A DNA stretch of 50,766 nucleotides from Bacillota bacterium (GCA_023415575.1 JAEZKF010000001.1:1-50766); one strand, 5' to 3'; numbered from the stretch's first letter, positions 24,145 through 33,598 are shown. Notes: generated from the letters alone by a model not told the origin. Program-made: numbers and translations.

Positions 24145-26934
24145 TTATAAGGATTCTACAATGCTGCGGCAGCGCGAGCACAGGTCAGGATGGCTTGCAT
24201 CGCTGCCGACAGTCTCGCTGTGAGCAAGGCAGCGTACACAGGTGTCGCCGGATGCCTTCTCGGCCGAAACCGTAACACCCTCAAACTCACCCTTCATATC
24301 GCCGCCCTCACCGTTTACAACCTCCACCTGAGAAACGATGAAGATGGTGGGCAGCATCTCCTCTACCGACTTAACAAAGTTATATGCCTCGCCGGTTGCG
24401 TAGAGGGTAATCTTTGCATCAAGGGACTTACCAATCAGCTTCTGCGCACGGAGGTTTTCAAGCTCCTTCTTAACATCGTCGTGCAGAAGGCTAATCTTCT
24501 CCCACTTTTCAACAAAGGCGGGGTCGTAGCTGTCGCGGATGGGGGTAGGCATATCGTTAAACAATACACTGCCCTTATTGTATGCGCGGCTTTCGGGCAT
24601 AAAGCTCCAGATTTCATCTGCGGTAAAGGCAAGGATGGGTGCGAGCAGACGGGTCAATGCGCTCAGAATCAGGTGCATTGCGGTTTGCGCGCAGCGTCTT
24701 GCCTTGCTGTCAGCCGCCTCGACATACAGACGGTCCTTGATAACATCAAGGTAGAAGTTGGACATATCCACCACACAGAAGTTATGCAGGGTGTGGTAAA
24801 CAATATGGAAATCAAAGCGGTTATAGGCATCAAGCGTCTTCTTGATGACCTCATCCATGCGCATGAGGGCCCAGCGGTCAAGCTCGGTCAGCTCATCGTA
24901 GGGTACCGCATCGGTATCGGGGTTAAAGTCATAGAGGTTTCCGAGGATGTAGCGCGCTGTGTTGCGAATCTTGCGGTAAACCTCAGACAGCTGCTTTAGG
25001 ATGTCCTTGGAGATGCGGATATCCGCATGGTAGTCGGAGGATGCAACCCACAGGCGCAGGATGTCCGCGCCGTACTCCTTGATGATATCCTCGGGGGCGA
25101 TGCCGTTGCCGAGGGATTTGCTCATCTTGCGGCCTTCGCCATCCACAACCCAACCGTGTGTGCACACTGCCTTGTAGGGGGCAACGCCCTTCCATGCAAC
25201 GGAGGTCAGCAGGGATGACTGGAACCATCCGCGGTACTGGTCGGCGCCCTCAAGATAGAGGTCGGCAGGCCAGTGCAAGTTGTCGCGCTTGAGCACTGCT
25301 GCATGGGATACGCCCGAATCGAACCACACATCCATGATGTCGTTCTCTTTGCTAAAATGCTTGCCGCCGCAGTGCGGGCAGGTAAAGCCCTCGGGCAGGA
25401 TTTCCATAGCGTCGTGGGTATACCACGCATCCGAGCCCTCTTTTGCAAACAGGTCGGATACTGCCTTAATGCTCTCGTCGTTGACAACGTACTTCTTGCA
25501 GTCGTCGCAGTAGAAGATCGGGATGGGAACGCCCCAGGTGCGCTGACGGGAAATACACCAGTCGCTGCGGTCGCGCACCATGTTTTCGATGCGGCCCTCT
25601 CCCCATGCGGGAATCCACTCTACTGAGCGGATGGCCTCAATCGCATCATCCTTAAAGCCGTCAACTGAGCAGAACCACTGTTCGGTTGCGCGGAAGAGGA
25701 TGGGGCTCTTGCAGCGCCAGCAGTGCGGGTACTGGTGGATAATCTTTTCAATGGCAAACAGGTGGCCTGTCTGCTCGAGCTTTGCAGCAATCTTCTTGTT
25801 GGCTTCGTCGGTGGTAAGGCCGGCAAACTCGCCTGCCTCTTCGGTCAGCACGCCCAGAGAATCCACCGGAACTACGATGGGCAGGTCTGGGTAGTTGCGG
25901 CATACCTCGAAGTCCTCAACACCATGACCGGGTGCGGTGTGTACGCAGCCGGTACCGCTTTCGAGGGTGACATGGTCGCCTACGATGATAAGCGAATCGC
26001 GGTCAAGGAAGGGATGTCTTGCAACAATGTGCTCAAGCTCCTTACCGGTAACGGTAACGGGCAGAATCTCGTAATCCTCAATCTTTGCTGCCTTCATGGC
26101 TGCGGGAATGAGTTCCTTTGCCATGACATAGCATTCGTCACCGGCCTTGACTACGGCGTACTCGTACTCCGGCCCAAGGCAGATGGCAACGTTGCCCGGC
26201 AGTGTCCATGTTGTAGTTGTCCAGATGACAAAGTAGGTGTTCTTTATGTCAGCACCCATGCGTGCAAGGGTGCCGTTGTCGGTTTTGACCGAAAACTTGA
26301 CGTAGATGGAGTAGCACGGGTCTTCCGCGTACTCAATCTCCGCCTCAGCAAGTGCTGTTTTACACTCGGGGCACCAGTAAACGGGTTTTAAGCCCTTGTA
26401 GATATAGCCCTTTTTGGCCATCTCTCCAAAGACCTCAATCTGCTTTGCCTCAAAGTCGGCAGTCAGCGTCAGGTAGGGATTGTTGTAATCGCCCAGAACG
26501 CCAAGGCGCTTAAACTGCTGCTTTTGGTTTTCCATGTAGGTGAGCGCAAACTCACGGCAGTGGTGGCGAAGCTCTACGGGCGAACCGATGTTTTTAGCGC
26601 CAATCTTTTTCATCGCCTTGAGCTCGATGGGAAGACCATGGGTGTCCCAACCGGGCACATAGGGCGCCTGATAGCCCGTCATATTCTTGTATTTTACGAT
26701 GATATCCTTGAGCACCTTGTTAAGCGCAGTGCCGAGATGGATGTCTCCGTTTGCATATGGAGGGCCGTCGTGCAGAACATAGAGGGGCTTGCCCTCGTTG
26801 CGTTCTACCATCTTATAATACAGTCCCTGCTCCTCCATCTGCTTGAGCATTTCTGGCTCACGCTGCGGCAGTGCCGCCCTCATGGAAAAATCGGTTTTCG
26901 GCAGGTTTAGTGTGCCGTTGTAATCCTGTGGCAT
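24145..26934 (-). CDS. ileS: Isoleucyl-tRNA synthetase
   Basis: A 929-residue class I aminoacyl-tRNA synthetase charging tRNA-Ile. The HIGH-type motif is GDIHLG (residues 63-68), and the second ATP motif KMSKS is at 603-607. The long insertion between them is the editing (CP1) domain, with TWTTTTWTLPGN-like blocks. A C-terminal zinc site is visible as CVRC ... CSRC. Length matches the bacterial IleS type with the C-terminal zinc finger. It follows divIVA by only 23 bases, so there is no room for a T-box leader directly upstream, unlike many Gram-positive ileS genes; expression should come from the sepF promoter or an internal one. Confidence 0.97.
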   Translation of the reverse strand: MPQDYNGTLNLPKTDFSMRAALPQREPEMLKQMEEQGLYYKMVERNEGKPLYVLHDGPPYANGDIHLGTALNKVLKDIIVKYKNMTGYQAPYVPGWDTHGLPIELKAMKKIGAKNIGSPVELRHHCREFALTYMENQKQQFKRLGVLGDYNNPYLTLTADFEAKQIEVFGEMAKKGYIYKGLKPVYWCPECKTALAEAEIEYAEDPCYSIYVKFSVKTDNGTLARMGADIKNTYFVIWTTTTWTLPGNVAICLGPEYEYAVVKAGDECYVMAKELIPAAMKAAKIEDYEILPVTVTGKELEHIVARHPFLDRDSLIIVGDHVTLESGTGCVHTAPGHGVEDFEVCRNYPDLPIVVPVDSLGVLTEEAGEFAGLTTDEANKKIAAKLEQTGHLFAIEKIIHQYPHCWRCKSPILFRATEQWFCSVDGFKDDAIEAIRSVEWIPAWGEGRIENMVRDRSDWCISRQRTWGVPIPIFYCDDCKKYVVNDESIKAVSDLFAKEGSDAWYTHDAMEILPEGFTCPHCGGKHFSKENDIMDVWFDSGVSHAAVLKRDNLHWPADLYLEGADQYRGWFQSSLLTSVAWKGVAPYKAVCTHGWVVDGEGRKMSKSLGNGIAPEDIIKEYGADILRLWVASSDYHADIRISKDILKQLSEVYRKIRNTARYILGNLYDFNPDTDAVPYDELTELDRWALMRMDEVIKKTLDAYNRFDFHIVYHTLHNFCVVDMSNFYLDVIKDRLYVEAADSKARRCAQTAMHLILSALTRLLAPILAFTADEIWSFMPESRAYNKGSVLFNDMPTPIRDSYDPAFVEKWEKISLLHDDVKKELENLRAQKLIGKSLDAKITLYATGEAYNFVKSVEEMLPTIFIVSQVEVVNGEGGDMKGEFEGVTVSAEKASGDTCVRCLAHSETVGSDASHPDLCSRCRSIVESL

Positions 26935-26957
26935 TTACTACTTCTCCCCTTAAAAGT

Positions 26958-27923
26958 CTAGCGTTTTTTACGTTTGCCCATCCCAAAGCCGCTGTCGCGG
27001 GTCAAATCATAGCCCGCACCGAACTTCAGCTCTCCAAACTTGGAGGAGGGCTGGTCAGCAGCAAGCGGTATGTCGTCGGCTGCGTCTTTTTCAAACGGTA
27101 TATCAATACCCATCATGGGCTTTTTGGTCTTGGCTGGTGCGACCGGCGGTGTGTGATAGGAGCTTTCGGCTATCTCATCGTCGGCTAGGTTGGGTACAAA
27201 GCCCTTTGGCGCCGTGGTCGGTCTTTGCGGCTCAGGTTGAGCGAACTTTGGCAGCTGCTCGGGCTGGGTGAATTTAGGCGGTTCGGGCTGCGGCTCAGCC
27301 TGTCTCGTCGGCTCGGCAAAGGCCGGCTCGGGAGAATCCTCAAATTTCATGCGCTCGGGCATGCGCTCGGGATGGTCTATCGGCTGTACGTCCTCAACCT
27401 CCTGCACATCGCTGTACACAAACTTCGCAGGCTTTTCCTGCGGCTGTGCCGGCTCAGGCTGCTCGTTTCTCGGGCGGTCTGCATCGGGCAGGGCGCGAAT
27501 CATATCCATCTGCGAGGTATACATCGCAAGCAGCTTGCTCTTGAATGCGGCGATTTCACGCTGCACGCGAATAAGCTCGGTGCGCTCTCTGGATACCTCA
27601 CGCTGGGCGTTCTCTATAATCTTTGCGGCGCGAGCGTTGGCTTCGCCTATGATGTTAGCCACCTGCTCCTTTGCATCGCTGATGAGTTTATCGCCCATCT
27701 TCTGCGCGCCGAGCAATGCGGCACTCAGGCTGCTCTCCTGCTGCCTATATTCTTCAAGCTTGTCCGCCAGAACTACAATCTTTTTTTCGAGTTCGTCGTT
27801 TTCATGCAGTATCTTGGCATACTCCTCGGCCACCATAGACAGATATTGGTCAACATCGTCTATCCGGTAACCAAATGCTGATTTTTCAAACTTCTTTGTG
27901 TTAATATCCCCCGGTGAAAGCAT
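26958..27923 (-). CDS. divIVA: DivIVA-domain cell division protein
   Basis: A 321-residue protein. The N-terminal DivIVA domain (LSPGDINTKKFEKSAFGYR, about 2-20) binds membrane of negative curvature; a coiled coil follows to about residue 150 (EEYAKILHENDELEKKIVVL and on), and then a long Pro/Gln/Glu-rich unstructured tail. DivIVA marks division sites and poles and recruits partners. The tail is long compared with B. subtilis DivIVA (164 residues) and ends in a basic cluster (GKRKKR). A GGGAGG ribosome site precedes the ATG. It lies between ylmH and ileS in the classical division cluster. Confidence 0.93.
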   Translation of the reverse strand: MLSPGDINTKKFEKSAFGYRIDDVDQYLSMVAEEYAKILHENDELEKKIVVLADKLEEYRQQESSLSAALLGAQKMGDKLISDAKEQVANIIGEANARAAKIIENAQREVSRERTELIRVQREIAAFKSKLLAMYTSQMDMIRALPDADRPRNEQPEPAQPQEKPAKFVYSDVQEVEDVQPIDHPERMPERMKFEDSPEPAFAEPTRQAEPQPEPPKFTQPEQLPKFAQPEPQRPTTAPKGFVPNLADDEIAESSYHTPPVAPAKTKKPMMGIDIPFEKDAADDIPLAADQPSSKFGELKFGAGYDLTRDSGFGMGKRKKR

Positions 27924-27953
27924 CTTGCAAACCTCCCTGCTTTATGCTTTTTT

Positions 27954-28712
27954 CTATTTATATTTTCTCACTGTAACGCGTTGCTTGCCCTTTCGGGTGA
28001 CGGTGCTTACACCGTCAAACAGAAATTTTCCGTAGCCTCTTATCGAAAACGAGTCGCCATCTGACAGCTTATACGAAATATTGTCCGTCTTCCTGCCATT
28101 TATACTCACAAGCCCCGCAGTAATCAGGGCGGCGGTCTTTTCGCGGCTGAGTTTTGTAACAAGTGCAACGAGGCAGTCAAGACGCAAGGATGCAACAGCA
28201 CCCTCGATTACGTCAAACTCCCTTTTTATATCAAGCGGTACTGAGACGCCGTGTGAAACCTTTACTCCCACCGAGCCGACCTTGGTAAGCTCGTTTACTG
28301 CTAAGCGGGCGCAGGGCTCAGTTGCAAATACAACTGCAGCGCCTTCAAACACTAGGATGTCGCCTACGCTGTCACGTGCAAGGCCCAAAGAGAGCAAAAC
28401 GCCCAGGAAATCGCGGTGGCAAAGCACATCCGTCTTGCGGAATAAAAACGTCACGGGAAAGATGGGAAAGTCCTCATCCAGCTGCTCATCATACTGTGAG
28501 AAAACACCGAGAAAAACGCGAGCCGCACCCTCGTACCCGCCATAAAGCCGGTAGGATTGGTGGTGCAGGCTGCGTACCACATCGACTGCAAAGGCGGCCT
28601 CATGCTCGCCCAAAAAGCCGATATACTTTGTTTGATGCCTCGTCTGCGCACTGCAAACGGCATCGGCGACCTTTGCCGCCAGCAGCTTGTCCTGCTCTGA
28701 GGAAATATTCAT
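27954..28712 (-). CDS. ylmH: YlmH-family S4-domain RNA-binding protein
   Basis: A 252-residue protein of the YlmH family. The C-terminal S4 domain covers about residues 180-245 (LDCLVALVTKLSREKTAALI, VSINGRKTDNISYKLSDGD). The N-terminal part holds the family-specific fold (SLHHQSYRLYGGYEGAARVF). In B. subtilis YlmH sits in the sepF-divIVA region and has been linked to ribosome-associated quality control. It starts 11 bases after sepF with a weak ribosome site, which suggests translational coupling. Confidence 0.92.
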   Translation of the reverse strand: MNISSEQDKLLAAKVADAVCSAQTRHQTKYIGFLGEHEAAFAVDVVRSLHHQSYRLYGGYEGAARVFLGVFSQYDEQLDEDFPIFPVTFLFRKTDVLCHRDFLGVLLSLGLARDSVGDILVFEGAAVVFATEPCARLAVNELTKVGSVGVKVSHGVSVPLDIKREFDVIEGAVASLRLDCLVALVTKLSREKTAALITAGLVSINGRKTDNISYKLSDGDSFSIRGYGKFLFDGVSTVTRKGKQRVTVRKYK

Positions 28713-28723
28713 GGGTATCTATA

Positions 28724-29161
28724 TCAATAAAATACGCCGCTGCTCTCAAGCTCATCAAGCAGATCGCCCATGATGTCAACGTTATAGGGCGTGATAATAA
28801 ACGTGCTGTTTGCAACACGCTTAATCTGCCCGTTATTTGCATAGGCGACACCGCTTAAGAAGTCGATCATGCGGCGGGAAACGTCTTTATTGGCAGACTC
28901 TAGGTTCAGCACGACGGTTCGTTTTGCATTGAGGTGATCCGCCACAGAGCTTGCATCGTCAAAACGCTCCGGCTTAACAAGCACGACCTGAAGCTGGGTT
29001 GTCGTATGGATGTTAACAACCTTGTTTTTCTTGGATGCCGGCTCATCATATATCGAGGCCGATGAATGTTCTGCTTTGCTGATGGGAATATCGTCCTCCG
29101 CGTAATCATACTCGTCGGTGGGTACCCCCATGATGTTCTTGAATTTGTCGATAAAGCTCAT
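28724..29161 (-). CDS. sepF: Cell division protein SepF
   Basis: A 145-residue protein. The N-terminal amphipathic membrane-binding helix is MSFIDKFKNIMGV, followed by a variable acidic linker and the C-terminal SepF fold (about 60-145), which binds FtsZ and forms rings that arrange the septum. The ATG 29161 is chosen because GGAGGG precedes it and the homologous N-terminus starts there; longer reading frames upstream lack support. It is the first gene of the sepF-ylmH-divIVA-ileS-lspA-rluD run, with its own promoter. Confidence 0.95.
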   Translation of the reverse strand: MSFIDKFKNIMGVPTDEYDYAEDDIPISKAEHSSASIYDEPASKKNKVVNIHTTTQLQVVLVKPERFDDASSVADHLNAKRTVVLNLESANKDVSRRMIDFLSGVAYANNGQIKRVANSTFIITPYNVDIMGDLLDELESSGVFY

Positions 29162-29247
29162 ACAGCCAACCCTCCAAAGCTCATAGTGTATTGTCATGCC
29201 GATGACAAATGGGACCACAGGTATGTCGGCAGGCTTTTCTAACTGTT

Positions 29248-29276
29248 ATTATCTAATTTTTTCTGCATGATGTCAA
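29248..29276 (-). promoter_or_regulatory. Predicted sigma-A promoter of the sepF operon
   Basis: On the minus strand a perfect TTGACA (29271-29276), a 17-base spacer and GATAAT (29248-29253). The -35 overlaps one arm of a 9-base inverted repeat (29267-29275 with 29310-29318), a possible operator. Confidence 0.75.
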
Positions 29277-29396
29277 CAAATATGTTGTGAATAGTAGTGC
29301 GATTTGCACTGACATCATACAGCATCTATTGTAACGCATTTTTGCGTTATTGTCCAATATTGCGCAATAATTGGCAACGATTTTAATGTGCACATT

Positions 29397-30608
29397 TTAG
29401 TCTTGCACTGCAAGGTCTCTGCCCTCGATGACCATTTCGTCGTACAAGGCGAGGTATTCGGGCTCGGTGTGCTGTCTTGAAATGACAAACCCGTCACCGT
29501 AGAAGATGATATCCAGCTTCTTAAACCGAGTACCCGCAGCATTTACAACGTAAACGCCGGGCTCACCATCCTGAAAGCGCAGGGCGTCGGAGCGCACCTT
29601 AAGACCGCGGTAGGATGCAAACGAGATCTCCGCCTTCTGTTCGCGCATGGAACAGACCTGTGCATTCATATTGTTAAAGCGAAGGGTGACAACCGCGTAA
29701 TCGGAGCCTTCTTCGGTGTTGACGGCGGTGACAACCGCAGAATAGGCGGTGTCCGATATGTAGGGAAAGGTCACTGAAACCGAAAGCCCCTTATAAAAGC
29801 GCGAAGCAGACTGGCTGGGTACAAGCGCCGTGTAATACCACTCAAAACTGGTGATAATTTTGCCCGCTGTGCTCCTGTCAGCGTTAAAGGCAGGCTTTGA
29901 GGCGATAATCTGCTCTAGCTGCGAGACCGTAAGGTTGGCCGCATCTGCAGTAGTCAGGGTTTTCTCATAGCCGTCGGTTGTGCTGACAAAGTAACCGGGC
30001 TTAATTGCCGTAACCGTGCAAAGGGCCGGCTGGGTGGTTGATTTGAGCGACTCCACCTCGCTTTTGAGCGCAGATAAGCGTGCATCGAAGTTCTGGGCGC
30101 GTGCTGTGGCTATCTGCCTTGTGTTGAGCAGCATCAGGTAGTCAATCTTGGTCGATTCAAGGTCAGACAAATTGCGGGTTGAAATGGCATAGGAAAGGCG
30201 CGAAAGACGGTCGCTGATTTGACCGCTGAGCACCTCAGCGTTGATGTAGTCCGCCCGACCGGGGTCTGCCGCCTGCTCAAGCTGCTCGATTTCGTTTTCA
30301 AGCTTTTTGATGGCGGTCTGGTTTGCGGCGTCCTGCTCGCTTTGGTAGACCTTTGCGACAGGCATCGACAGCGAGACCTTATCCCCGTCGTCGTGCAGGT
30401 AGCTCAGAACTCCATCCTGCTCGGCTGTGAGTACAAGCTCATCTCGGATAGCGACACCATCCGCCGCGACATAATCGGACTGGACATATACATAGGCCGT
30501 CTCAGTCCGGTAGGGCGTTAAAATGTTCGTGTAAATCTGATAGCCGAGATAGCAGAACACGGCAATCGCAATAATTGAGCCCATAATGCGATAGAGTATC
30601 CTGTTCAT
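29397..30608 (-). CDS. HlyD-like membrane-anchored adaptor protein
   Basis: A 403-residue protein with one N-terminal membrane helix (about 9-28) and an extracellular part of membrane-fusion-protein type. A lipoyl/barrel half-motif (VLTAEQDGVLSYLHDDGDKV) precedes a coiled coil (AIKKLENEIEQLEQ and on), and a beta-barrel region (LVPSQSASRFYKGLSVSVTFP) follows. Such proteins normally work with ABC or RND transporters, but no transporter gene is adjacent. It begins 52 bases after miaA and may be read from the miaB promoter. I take ATG 30608 rather than the GTG twelve bases upstream. An orphan role in envelope assembly or division is possible, given its place before sepF. Confidence 0.8.
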   Translation of the reverse strand: MNRILYRIMGSIIAIAVFCYLGYQIYTNILTPYRTETAYVYVQSDYVAADGVAIRDELVLTAEQDGVLSYLHDDGDKVSLSMPVAKVYQSEQDAANQTAIKKLENEIEQLEQAADPGRADYINAEVLSGQISDRLSRLSYAISTRNLSDLESTKIDYLMLLNTRQIATARAQNFDARLSALKSEVESLKSTTQPALCTVTAIKPGYFVSTTDGYEKTLTTADAANLTVSQLEQIIASKPAFNADRSTAGKIITSFEWYYTALVPSQSASRFYKGLSVSVTFPYISDTAYSAVVTAVNTEEGSDYAVVTLRFNNMNAQVCSMREQKAEISFASYRGLKVRSDALRFQDGEPGVYVVNAAGTRFKKLDIIFYGDGFVISRQHTEPEYLALYDEMVIEGRDLAVQD

Positions 30609-30660
30609 GCCGTGCACCACCTTCTATGGTTTGAGTTCGTTTTTCTTTCATCAAGCCGTT

Positions 30661-31620
30661 TTAGCGGCCGAGGTGTGAGGAGACAAGCTCCTGTGCTCGG
30701 GAGAGCACATCCCCGTCCTCGTGATAGAGCCATTGTATGCGCTCATCCCGCCGAAACCATGTCAGCTGTCGTTTTGCATACCGGCGGGTCTGGCGTTTGA
30801 GATTATCCACCGCTTCAGTAAGCGAGAGGGTCCCGTCAAAGTAGCCGTACAGCTCCTTGCAGCCGATGGCCTGTTGCGCGGTGTGTGATAATGGGGCTTC
30901 CAAAAGCTCCTCTACCTCCGCAAGAAGACCCATGCGCATCATTTCGTCCACGCGGTCGTCTATGCGTTTATAGAGTTTTTCTCTATCTTTAAATGTAACG
31001 CCCAGCATCAGAGTATGGTAAGGCGATGGGGTAAGCCGTGAGTTTGCCTGGAATTCGCTAAGAGGTATCCCTGTTGCCTCATACACCTCAAGCGCGCGGA
31101 TGATGCGCCCGAGGTTATTGGGATGAAGCTTTTGGGCAAGCACCGGGTCGCACTGCCTAAGGCGCTCTAACATCACTTCACCGCCGAGCTCGTGTGCTTC
31201 TTTGCTAAGACGCACACGGATATCAGGGGGAATCTCCATCTCCCCGAAGCGGGTATTGTCCACCACTGCACTGACGTAAAGCCCTGTGCCTCCCACAAGG
31301 ATGGGCAGGCGTCGGCGCGCTAAAATATCGTCAATCGCCGACGTGGCCAGCGCCTGATATTGGGCGACGCTAAAGCTCTCCCAGGGCTCCAGCACACTGA
31401 TGAGGTGGTGGGGGATTTCGCTAAGCTCCTGCCGGGTGGGCTTGGCCGTCTGGATGTCCATGCCTTTATACACCTGCATGGAATCCGCCGACACAATCTC
31501 CGCGTCAAAGATACGGGCAAGCGAAAGTGATAGGGCGGTTTTGCCCGACGCGGTGGGGCCCACAATCACCACAAGGGGCTTTGTGTTGTTTTGCGGGGTG
31601 ACAATGCTATGCTCTGCCAA
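30661..31620 (-). CDS. miaA: tRNA dimethylallyltransferase
   Basis: A 319-residue enzyme adding a dimethylallyl group to N6 of A37 in tRNAs that read codons beginning with U. The P-loop GPTASGKT is at residues 21-28, followed by SADSMQVYKGMDI and TAKPT, the tRNA/substrate blocks. VGGTGLYVSAVV and the C-terminal RQTRRYAKRQLTWFRRD are also diagnostic. The start overlaps the mutL stop by 14 bases. Together with miaB in the same operon it completes the ms2i6A modification. Confidence 0.96.
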   Translation of the reverse strand: MAEHSIVTPQNNTKPLVVIVGPTASGKTALSLSLARIFDAEIVSADSMQVYKGMDIQTAKPTRQELSEIPHHLISVLEPWESFSVAQYQALATSAIDDILARRRLPILVGGTGLYVSAVVDNTRFGEMEIPPDIRVRLSKEAHELGGEVMLERLRQCDPVLAQKLHPNNLGRIIRALEVYEATGIPLSEFQANSRLTPSPYHTLMLGVTFKDREKLYKRIDDRVDEMMRMGLLAEVEELLEAPLSHTAQQAIGCKELYGYFDGTLSLTEAVDNLKRQTRRYAKRQLTWFRRDERIQWLYHEDGDVLSRAQELVSSHLGR

Positions 31621-33598
31621 AGCGCTTTTCCAGCTCCTTTTTCTCTATGGCAATCGCGACCGGTCTGCCGTGCGGGCAGTGGTGCAGCTCGGAATGTTGT
31701 GCAAGGAAATCCAGTAGGTGAGCAAGCTCCTCCTTGGTGGAGGTGTCGTGCGCCTTAATCGCACTGCGGCAGGCGATGGAATGATACAGCTCATCGATGA
31801 CATGGGGTGTCACACTGCGCCTGCCCTTGAGCAGGTTATCCGCAAGCTCGCTGAGCACGGCTGAAATATCCTCCTTGGCAAGCTCAAGCGGAAACTCGCG
31901 CACAAGGATGGCGCCGCCGCCGAAATCCTCCAGATGAAAGCCCGCCTCAGCCAGCGCCGAGAGGTTTTCGGTAATCGCGGTGTACTCCTCCTGCGGCAGG
32001 GTCACTGTAACAGGGGCAAGCAGGGTCTGCGAAACGAGCGCTTTGTTCTGTTCCTTAAGCCGCTCATAGATGATGCGCTCATGGGCCGCATGCTTGTCCA
32101 CCACAAGTATGTCATCTCCCCGCTGGACGAGTATGTAAGTATCAAAGACCTCGCCGATCATGCGGATGGCAACCGATTCAGGCTGCGGTTCAGTCGTTTG
32201 TGCAGCGGGCTTCTTCTGCAAAATCGGGGCTGCCGGTGCCGGCTCAAGCTCCATCTTCTGCTGAGGTATCTCCTCCTGCTTGGGCGGTATCCACACGGTA
32301 GCAACCTTTTTCTCGCCGTAAACGGGAACCACGTCATCTCGAAGAGAAAGCGGGGGTTGTTCCGGTATCGTTACAAGGGGTTTATCCTGTATATCTTTTG
32401 CCGCCGCAAGCGGTTCTTCTTTTAGAACGTTGGCACGGTATTCCTGTGCCGTCATTCTGGTGAATGTTTCGGGTTTGTCGTGCATTACAGTCTGTGGCTT
32501 AGATGTAGGTATCGGGATGCGCTGCTGCTCAACAATCTCACGCACAGGGGGCTTGATTGCAGTTTGAATCTGCTTAAGGGGCTGCTGTGAAACGAGCTTT
32601 GGCGGAGTATAAGATGCCGTAAGGGCATTCTTTACTGCAAAATACACGGCATCGAACACGGTGCGCTCGTTGACAAAGCGGACCTCTATCTTTGCGGGAT
32701 GGACGTTGACATCCACCGCGTCATATGCAAGGCTTATATGCAGTACGCAGGAAGGAAAATGCCCCACCATTATACTGCCCTTATAGGCCTCCTCCAATGC
32801 CGCCATGGCGGTGCGGGTGCGCACATAGCGTCCGTTGACGAAGAAATGCTGCATCCCTCTGGTAGACCGGCTTTCTTCCGGCTTAGAGATTAGACCCTTT
32901 ACCGTAACACCGGCATACTCGTGGTTGGTTTCTATTAACCCTGCGGCAAACTCCCTGCCGAATACACCGTAGGCGCAGGAGAGAAGGTTTGCATCCCCTG
33001 CCGTATGCATGACAGTCTTTTGCTCACGGATAAATCGAAATGATATCTCTGGGTGTGAAAGCGCGATGCGCTGCACACAAGCGGCAACGGCGTTGCCCTC
33101 CGCCACATCCTTCTTTAAGAACTTCATGCGGGCGGGGGTGTTGTAAAAGAGATCGCGCACTATAATAGTTGTGCCGACCGGACAGCCCGCGTCGGTGATT
33201 TCCGGGGCCGAGCCGCCTTCTACCACCGCTTGGGTTCCTGCAAGCTCGTCTGCGGTTTTGGTCAGCATTGTCACACGCGAGACCGCCGCAATGGATGCCA
33301 GCGCCTCGCCGCGAAAGCCGAGCGTTGCAATTCTGTCGAGGTCATCGGCATCAAGGACCTTGCTCGTAGCGTGACTGACAAAGGCTCGCGGCACGTCATC
33401 ACGCGCAATACCGCAGCCGTCGTCGGTGACGCGGATAAAGGATACGCCGCCGTTCTTTATCTCCACCGTGATGGTGGTAGCGCCAGCGTCGATGGAGTTT
33501 TCTATTAGCTCTTTTACAGCCGAGGCGGGGCGTTCCACCACCTCACCTGCGGCGATGAGGTCTGCCACCTGTTTTGAGAGTATCTGAATCCGTGCGAT
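31607..33598 (-). CDS. mutL: DNA mismatch repair protein MutL, apparent AUC start codon
   Basis: A 663-residue protein when started at the ATC codon 33598-33596. The GHKL ATPase blocks are IAAGEVVERPASAVKELIENSIDAG, VTDDGCGI and TLGFRGEALASI. The C-terminal part holds DKHAAHERIIYE, matching the MutL endonuclease motif DQHAxxExxxxE (Gln replaced by Lys), with SIACRSA and CPHGRP as metal-site partners, so strand nicking is likely. The first in-frame standard start, GTG at 33568, would delete conserved residues ARIQILSKQV and has no ribosome site. The ATC instead lies a few bases after AGGGGGG and gives the expected N-terminus at the Met position. The mutS stop lies 17 bases upstream. Confidence 0.93.
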   Translation of the reverse strand: MARIQILSKQVADLIAAGEVVERPASAVKELIENSIDAGATTITVEIKNGGVSFIRVTDDGCGIARDDVPRAFVSHATSKVLDADDLDRIATLGFRGEALASIAAVSRVTMLTKTADELAGTQAVVEGGSAPEITDAGCPVGTTIIVRDLFYNTPARMKFLKKDVAEGNAVAACVQRIALSHPEISFRFIREQKTVMHTAGDANLLSCAYGVFGREFAAGLIETNHEYAGVTVKGLISKPEESRSTRGMQHFFVNGRYVRTRTAMAALEEAYKGSIMVGHFPSCVLHISLAYDAVDVNVHPAKIEVRFVNERTVFDAVYFAVKNALTASYTPPKLVSQQPLKQIQTAIKPPVREIVEQQRIPIPTSKPQTVMHDKPETFTRMTAQEYRANVLKEEPLAAAKDIQDKPLVTIPEQPPLSLRDDVVPVYGEKKVATVWIPPKQEEIPQQKMELEPAPAAPILQKKPAAQTTEPQPESVAIRMIGEVFDTYILVQRGDDILVVDKHAAHERIIYERLKEQNKALVSQTLLAPVTVTLPQEEYTAITENLSALAEAGFHLEDFGGGAILVREFPLELAKEDISAVLSELADNLLKGRRSVTPHVIDELYHSIACRSAIKAHDTSTKEELAHLLDFLAQHSELHHCPHGRPVAIAIEKKELEKRFGRA

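Noticed and set aside
24190..24999. Long plus-strand frames opposite ileS, rluD, miaB and divIVA
   Set aside because: All are antisense to well-identified genes, lack ribosome sites and give sequences without family features.
26935..27000. T-box leader for ileS
   Set aside because: Only 23 bases separate ileS from divIVA, so no T-box fits directly before the gene, and none is seen before sepF.
33568..33570. GTG as the mutL start
   Set aside because: It would remove conserved N-terminal residues and has no ribosome site; the upstream ATC with a strong site fits better.
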